This document shows, one piece after another, positions 41,668 through 45,066 of a stretch of DNA of 45,066 nucleotides. The notes under the pieces were generated by a model. The model made no database searches. It saw only the letters and a program-made list of their open reading frames with translations, and was not told the origin of the DNA. The position numbers were made by a program, and so were the translations under genes. The DNA comes from Ignavibacteria bacterium. GTDB lineage: Bacteria; Bacteroidota; Ignavibacteria; UBA10030; SZUA-254. Location: positions 1 to 45,066 of the forward strand of contig JACOSY010000043.1 in assembly GCA_016178595.1 (NCBI GenBank), in the 5' to 3' direction. Within the stretch, counting starts at the first letter, position 1. Each line of letters starts with the position of its first letter.

Positions 41668-41694
41668 GCTTTCCGCCCCAATTTTTGGTAAGTT
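41666..41694 (+). promoter_or_regulatory. Promoter of the 45-aa gene
   Basis: TTGCTT at 41666-41671, 17-bp spacer, TAAGTT at 41689-41694. Its -35 sits at the end of the terminator's T-tract. Confidence 0.45.
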
Positions 41695-41742
41695 AGGCCA
41701 TTCGATTAAATCTTTTCTGAGTATGCTCAAGGAGAGTCTTTC

Positions 41743-41880
41743 ATGAATCAATTCAAAGAGAGCATGTTGAAGCTCATCGCCATCGTCACAATGGACGCGC
41801 ACGGGAACAGTCTCCATGCCAATGTCGAGAAAACGTCGGCTGCTGAGCTGGCGAAGTTTGCAGAGCCGATGGTGTTCTAA
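41743..41880 (+). CDS. 45-aa small protein
   Basis: AAGGAG (41729-41734) lies 8 bp before the ATG and a promoter lies 50 bp upstream. The product is MNQFKESMLKLIAIVTMDAH..., with a short hydrophobic helix (LKLIAIV), then EKTSAAELAKFAEPMVF. It is not long enough for a membrane protein of known type and no family was recognised. The next gene starts 35 bp later and may share the transcript. It is easily missed because of its size. Confidence 0.65.
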   Translation: MNQFKESMLKLIAIVTMDAHGNSLHANVEKTSAAELAKFAEPMVF

Positions 41881-41915
41881 TCAAATCATCCGTAGATTTG
41901 AAATAGGAGGTGTAT

Positions 41916-42158
41916 ATGACGCTCTATATCCTTGTGGTCTTTGTTTCGTTCGCCGGACTCGGACTCTACTATAATTTCAAAGCGTTTCAAAATCTTTCGC
42001 CATCTCACCGTCATGAGTCTTTCCAAATCTTCCGCTCACGTGGATATATAGGACGAGACTACTTTACGGCCACGGGTTGGAAATACCGAATCCTCGGCCT
42101 TATACTTCCGCCACTCTCCTTTGTTATCAGCATTCTGCTCTGGCTCTTACTGCAGTAA
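41916..42158 (+). CDS. Two-span small membrane protein (80 aa)
   Basis: TM1 (~3-18: LYILVVFVSFAGLGLYY), a cytoplasmic or periplasmic loop with SPSHRHESFQIFRSRGYIGRDYF and TM2 (~58-79: ILGLILPPLSFVISILLWLLLQ). The ATG at 41916 is chosen over the GTG at 41910 because TAGGAGG (41905-41911) is then correctly spaced. Not recognised as a family. It lies 10 bp upstream of the alkyltransferase-like gene and may be co-transcribed with it. Confidence 0.65.
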   Translation: MTLYILVVFVSFAGLGLYYNFKAFQNLSPSHRHESFQIFRSRGYIGRDYFTATGWKYRILGLILPPLSFVISILLWLLLQ

Positions 42159-42168
42159 TTACTGTATC

Positions 42169-42525
42169 ATGCCGTACCGGAAGCCGCCGTCGAATTACGA
42201 AATCATCTGGGAGACTGTGAGCCGCATTCCCAAAGGCAAGGTTGCGACGTACGGACAAATCGCCGAGTTGTGCGGACTTCCCCGTCAAGCTCGCCTTGTC
42301 GGGTATGCACTGCACAATCTTCCTCGCGGCAGCGATGTCCCGTGGCAACGCGTCATCAATGCGCAGGGAGGAATTTCTCTCTCTGATCTTGATGGAATGT
42401 ACGAGGAGCAGATTCGTCTCCTGAAAAAAGAGGGAATCAAGTTCATCCGCGGCAAAGTCAATCTCTATCGGTATGGATGGCGATATGGATGGATGAAGAA
42501 ATCTTCTGCCATGCTTATCAAGTGA
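42169..42525 (+). CDS. Alkyltransferase-like protein (ATL), DNA repair
   Basis: A 118-aa protein of the O6-methylguanine-DNA methyltransferase family. The helix-turn-helix region (KGKVATYGQIAELCGLPRQARLVGYAL) is intact, but the active-site PCHR is PWQR here (W59 replaces the alkyl-acceptor Cys). This is the hallmark of ATL proteins, which bind O6-alkylguanine without repairing it and flag it for nucleotide excision repair. The start at 42169 gives the family's usual N-terminus (YEIIWETVSRIPKGKVATYG). Confidence 0.93.
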   Translation: MPYRKPPSNYEIIWETVSRIPKGKVATYGQIAELCGLPRQARLVGYALHNLPRGSDVPWQRVINAQGGISLSDLDGMYEEQIRLLKKEGIKFIRGKVNLYRYGWRYGWMKKSSAMLIK

Positions 42526-42534
42526 TATCGACAG

Positions 42535-42563
42535 TAGTAACTTACTCTAACAAGTCGTATCTT
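42535..42563 (+). promoter_or_regulatory. Weak candidate promoter of the lyase gene
   Basis: TAGTAA at 42535-42540, 17-bp spacer, TATCTT at 42558-42563. The -10 matches the pattern used here; the -35 is poor. Confidence 0.25.
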
Positions 42564-42600
42564 ACCAGAGATACCAGCATCATCACTGTGGAAGATTGCC

Positions 42601-43992
42601 ATGCAAACACGCGTTGAACGAGATTCGCTCGGTGAACGGCACGTTCCTGCCGATGCATACTACGGCGCGCAGACCCATCGTGCGGTAGAGAACTTTCCCA
42701 TCAGCGGGTTACGGCCGAAACCTGCGTATATCGAAGCGACGGCTTGCATCAAGAAAGCGGCTGCAACGGTCAACCGGGACCTGGGCTTGCTCGAAGCGAA
42801 GAAAGCGAATGCCATCATCCAGGCAGCCGATGAAATAGTCGGCGGCAAGCTGCGCGAGTGGTTCGTCGTCGATGTCTACCAGGCCGGCGCCGGGACATCC
42901 CACAATATGAACGCGAACGAAGTGATTGCCAATCGCGCCATCGAAATTCTCGGCGGCTCGAAAGGCGATTACTCGATCATTCATCCGAACGACCATGTGA
43001 ACATGGCGCAATCGACCAACGATGTTTGCCCGACCGCCATTCGCGTCGCCGCCCTTCTGATGACGCAAGGATTGCTGGAATCGCTCGATCGACTTCAGCA
43101 ATCGTTCACGAAGAAAGCAAAGGAATTCGATCCCATTATCAAGTCGGGACGAACGCACTTGCAAGATGCGGTGCCGGTCCGATTAGGACAGGAGTTCGGC
43201 GCTTATGCAGAGAACATTCGCAAGCATCGTTCAGCGATCGAACGTGCAGTAGATAGTTGCCGCGAGCTCGGTATTGGTGGAACGGCAACAGGCACCGGTT
43301 TGAACTCGCATCCTCGATATCGTGAAATGATGGTAAAGGAATTGAGCAATGAGATCAAGATCGAGTTCCGCATGGCGGACGATTACTTCGAGGCGATGCA
43401 AAGTCTCCGGCCGTTTGTCGAACTCTCCGGTGCCGTTCGGAATCTTGCCCAGGATCTCATTCGCATTGCCAACGACGTACGGCTGATGAGTTCCGGTCCG
43501 AAGACCGGATTGTCGGAGATTGCGTTGCCGGCGGTTCAACCGGGTTCATCCATTATGCCGGGAAAGATCAATCCCGTTATGGCCGAAATGCTCGATATGG
43601 TCTGCTTCCAGGTAATCGGCTGCGATGCGACGATCCTTCTCGCAGCACAAGCGGGACAATTGGAATTGAATGTCATGATGCCCGTGGTCGCCTTCAACCT
43701 TCTTCATGCAATTGAAATCCTCACGAATGCAATCGGTGTTTTTGTGAAGTACTGCGTTTCCGGGATTACTGCCAATAGCAAACGGTGCGAGGAATATGCG
43801 GAAGGAAGTATAAGCATCGTGACGGTACTGAACCCACACATTGGATACACGAAAGCTGCGGAAGTTGCAAAGGAAGCTCTTCGTTCCGGCAAATCCATTA
43901 AGGAGATTGTGCTGGAGAAAGGATACCTGACTCGAGAGAAGCTCGACAAAATTTTCGACCTGCGTGCGATGACTGAGCCGGGAATACATTGA
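42601..43992 (+). CDS. aspA: Aspartate ammonia-lyase / class II fumarase family enzyme
   Basis: A 463-aa homotetrameric lyase of the fumarase/aspartase superfamily. The superfamily signature GSSIMPGKINP is at 315-325; further sequence includes GAGTSHNMNANEVIANRA, QSTNDVCPTA and GRTHLQDAVPVRLGQEF. The pattern (YYGAQTHRAVENFPI, KINPVMAEM, AAQAGQLELNVM) is closer to Bacillus-type aspartases than to FumC, so L-aspartate to fumarate plus ammonia is favoured; fumarate hydration cannot be ruled out from sequence. Single gene; no terminator was recognised. Confidence 0.85.
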   Translation: MQTRVERDSLGERHVPADAYYGAQTHRAVENFPISGLRPKPAYIEATACIKKAAATVNRDLGLLEAKKANAIIQAADEIVGGKLREWFVVDVYQAGAGTSHNMNANEVIANRAIEILGGSKGDYSIIHPNDHVNMAQSTNDVCPTAIRVAALLMTQGLLESLDRLQQSFTKKAKEFDPIIKSGRTHLQDAVPVRLGQEFGAYAENIRKHRSAIERAVDSCRELGIGGTATGTGLNSHPRYREMMVKELSNEIKIEFRMADDYFEAMQSLRPFVELSGAVRNLAQDLIRIANDVRLMSSGPKTGLSEIALPAVQPGSSIMPGKINPVMAEMLDMVCFQVIGCDATILLAAQAGQLELNVMMPVVAFNLLHAIEILTNAIGVFVKYCVSGITANSKRCEEYAEGSISIVTVLNPHIGYTKAAEVAKEALRSGKSIKEIVLEKGYLTREKLDKIFDLRAMTEPGIH

Positions 43993-44099
43993 GATTTTAG
44001 AATTTGGATTTTTGATTTCGGGAACTAACAATTATTGGTTATTTGTTCTTCGCATACTCGCTTTTTTTGCTCCATGCTCTTCGCTCTCCGCTGCGTTAC

Positions 44100-44128
44100 T
44101 TGAATCTCAGCCGAAAATTTCATTTATT
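44100..44128 (+). promoter_or_regulatory. Candidate ferredoxin promoter
   Basis: TTGAAT at 44100-44105, 17-bp spacer, TTTATT at 44123-44128, about 42 bp before the start codon. The -10 lacks the usual TA. Confidence 0.3.
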
Positions 44129-44169
44129 ATGTCGTCACGATTCAGTTTCTATTCATTGAGGAAACGGTA

Positions 44170-44583
44170 ATGTCCGAGGTACAGACGCCAGCCGCTCCTG
44201 CAGCAGCGAAACCTGCGGCTCCGGCACGGAAAAAGAAGCCCAAGGAACTCGCGGTTGTCAACCAATCCGCATGCACGGGATGTGAAGTATGCCTCGAGGT
44301 GTGCCCGGTTGATTGCATCTACGTCGTTGCCGGGCCGGAGTACGATGTTCACAAGAAGCTGGTTGAGATCGATCTTGATGTTTGTATCGGATGCAAGTTG
44401 TGCGTAAAGTATTGTCCATGGGAAACGATCGACATGATTGAGACGGAACAGGCATACGATGTTGCAAAAGAATGGACGATGCGCACGGTATTACCTGAAA
44501 AAGAATGGATGAAGGATACAAGCGCTGAAGTCGGAGAGTTTTTCCCCACCGTGTTTTACGGAGAGAAACCCGAGGCCCTCTAA
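44170..44583 (+). CDS. Two-cluster 4Fe-4S ferredoxin
   Basis: A 137-aa electron carrier. Two 4Fe-4S motifs: C35-x2-C38-x2-C41-x3-C45-P and C72-x2-C75-x2-C78-x3-C82-P. They are preceded by an Ala/Pro/Lys-rich tail (AAPAAAKPAAPARKKKPK) and followed by a 50-residue extension ending FFPTVFYGEKPEAL, longer than in simple ferredoxins, which may dock a specific partner. GAGGAAACGG precedes the ATG. The partner oxidoreductase is not encoded here. tRNA-Thr follows 36 bp downstream. Confidence 0.92.
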   Translation: MSEVQTPAAPAAAKPAAPARKKKPKELAVVNQSACTGCEVCLEVCPVDCIYVVAGPEYDVHKKLVEIDLDVCIGCKLCVKYCPWETIDMIETEQAYDVAKEWTMRTVLPEKEWMKDTSAEVGEFFPTVFYGEKPEAL

Positions 44584-44619
44584 GCTTATCTGAATCATGA
44601 AATTCCAGTCGTTTCGTAC

Positions 44620-44692
44620 GCTGAAGTAGCTCAGCTGGTAGAGCAGCGGTTTCGTAAACCGCAGGTCGTCGGTTCAAATCCGACCTTCAGCT
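44620..44692 (+). tRNA. tRNA-Thr (anticodon CGU)
   Basis: Full cloverleaf: acceptor 44620-44626 with 44685-44691 (7 bp), D arm GCTC...GAGC, anticodon stem GCGGT/ACCGC around loop TTCGTAA (anticodon CGT, reads ACG), variable region AGGTC, T arm GTCGG/CCGAC with TTCAAAT loop. The discriminator is T and CCA is not encoded. Confidence 0.95.
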
Positions 44693-44721
44693 CTCAAAAA
44701 GGAATGAAATCTTTTCGCGTC

Positions 44722-44750
44722 ACTCCCGCGGACAGCGGGAGTTCTTTTTT
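44722..44750 (+). terminator. Rho-independent terminator after tRNA-Thr
   Basis: An 8-bp stem ACTCCCGC/GCGGGAGT (44722-44729 with 44735-44742), 5-nt loop and TCTTTTTT tail. Confidence 0.88.
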
Positions 44751-44764
44751 GTCAAAGTTTGAAC

Positions 44765-44780
44765 TCCGGCTTTCGCCGGA
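44765..44780. repeat. Small GC hairpin
   Basis: TCCGGC-TTTC-GCCGGA, a 6-bp perfect stem, in the non-coding space after the tRNA terminator. Similar in style to the aspS-leader hairpin at 11731. Confidence 0.5.
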
Positions 44781-44860
44781 ATACCAAGGAGGAAGGTGAA
44801 GAGGTTTTTTCGATAGCCTAAAGAATTCTTTCCGACAGGAAGCGACTCAACTGGAGAGTG

Positions 44861-44911
44861 TGGCAAAAAGAAAACCCCGATCGATGAATACCGATCGGGG
44901 TTGATCATTTT
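44861..44911 (-). terminator. Strong terminator of the minus-strand T9SS gene, probably bidirectional
   Basis: An 11-bp perfect stem (44873-44883 with 44892-44902), 8-nt loop. On the minus strand it is followed by TTTTCTTTTTG, and it starts about 22 bp after the stop codon of the minus-strand gene. On the plus strand a run of T's follows a few bases later. Confidence 0.88.
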
Positions 44912-44923
44912 TTGGAAAGACAA

Positions 44924-45066
44924 TCACTTCATCAACACCATCTTCTTCGTTTGCGTAAAGGTCTGGCCGATGACGTTGCCGTCATCATCCAAGCCCTCGG
45001 CAACGATGCGATAGATGTAGACGCCCGACGAGAGCGTGCTCGCGTCGAAATCTACAGTCTGCTCGC
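44924..45066 (-). CDS. T9SS cargo protein, C-terminal tail only (continues outside window)
   Basis: The stop codon is TGA at 44926-44924 on the minus strand. The 47 visible residues (EQTVDFDASTLSSGVYIYRI, then VAEGLDDDGNVIGQ, TFTQTKKMVLMK) are the end of a T9SS type A sorting domain: the same LSSG(V/I)Y(I/L)YRI and KMVLMK ending as the three cargo proteins at the left. The rest lies to the right of the window. Confidence 0.88.
   Translation of the reverse strand, partial: EQTVDFDASTLSSGVYIYRIVAEGLDDDGNVIGQTFTQTKKMVLMK

Overview
The window looks like a chromosomal segment of a Gram-negative member of the Bacteroidota/Ignavibacteria side of the FCB group. Four proteins end in the type IX secretion (T9SS) C-terminal domain with the NYPNPFNP signature and a terminal K-M-(V/I)-L-x-K. 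There are Lol-type ABC genes followed by a DUF3098 protein, an ExbB-ExbD-ExbD-TonB-PstS-TPR operon, and no phage, IS, CRISPR or plasmid genes. The taxonomic call is an inference from these gene families; no rRNA gene is present.

Layout. 1-10345 encodes three secreted or surface T9SS cargo proteins: the C-terminal part of a HYR-repeat protein, a 626-aa Ycf48/BNR-like protein, and a 2043-aa mosaic of Ycf48-like, SprB-like and FN3-like repeats. 10494-11489 (minus) is a SpoIIE-type phosphatase fused to a DksA-type zinc finger. 11768-16430 is an information and metabolism run: aspS, a split AtuA-like pair, and prfB with its programmed +1 frameshift. 16535-20318 holds two LolC/E-type permeases, the LolD ATPase, DUF3098 and a small putative lipoprotein. 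20333-29788 is rich in signalling: two stand-alone receiver proteins, a secreted TolB/PD40-amidohydrolase, an APC permease with a UspA tail, and a histidine kinase overlapping its NtrC-type sigma-54 activator. 30111-36743 is one long operon: a STAS protein, ExbB, two ExbD, two TonB, a 75-aa membrane protein, a PstS-like lipoprotein and a TPR protein, closed by a strong terminator. 37119-39284 is an H+-pyrophosphatase with the K+-independent signature lysine. 39756-42525 holds a glyoxalase-fold protein, several small hypothetical genes (including a 45-aa gene with its own promoter and RBS) and an alkyltransferase-like DNA repair protein. 42601-44692 holds an AspA/FumC-family lyase, a two-cluster ferredoxin and tRNA-Thr(CGU). 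The right edge carries the tail of a fourth T9SS cargo gene on the minus strand.

Many intergenic regions on both strands share one promoter pattern, TTGnnn-N16/17-TAnnTT. It was found by eye and used to choose starts and judge small genes. The most interesting items are the zinc-finger/phosphatase fusion, the chimeric (gene-converting) 300-bp repeats in the giant surface protein, the STAS-led TonB operon with duplicated TonB and a palindromic element between the copies, and two very small genes (45 aa and a possibly leaderless 31 aa). No gene cluster in the window clearly represents a wholly new system; the best candidates are unusual arrangements of known families.
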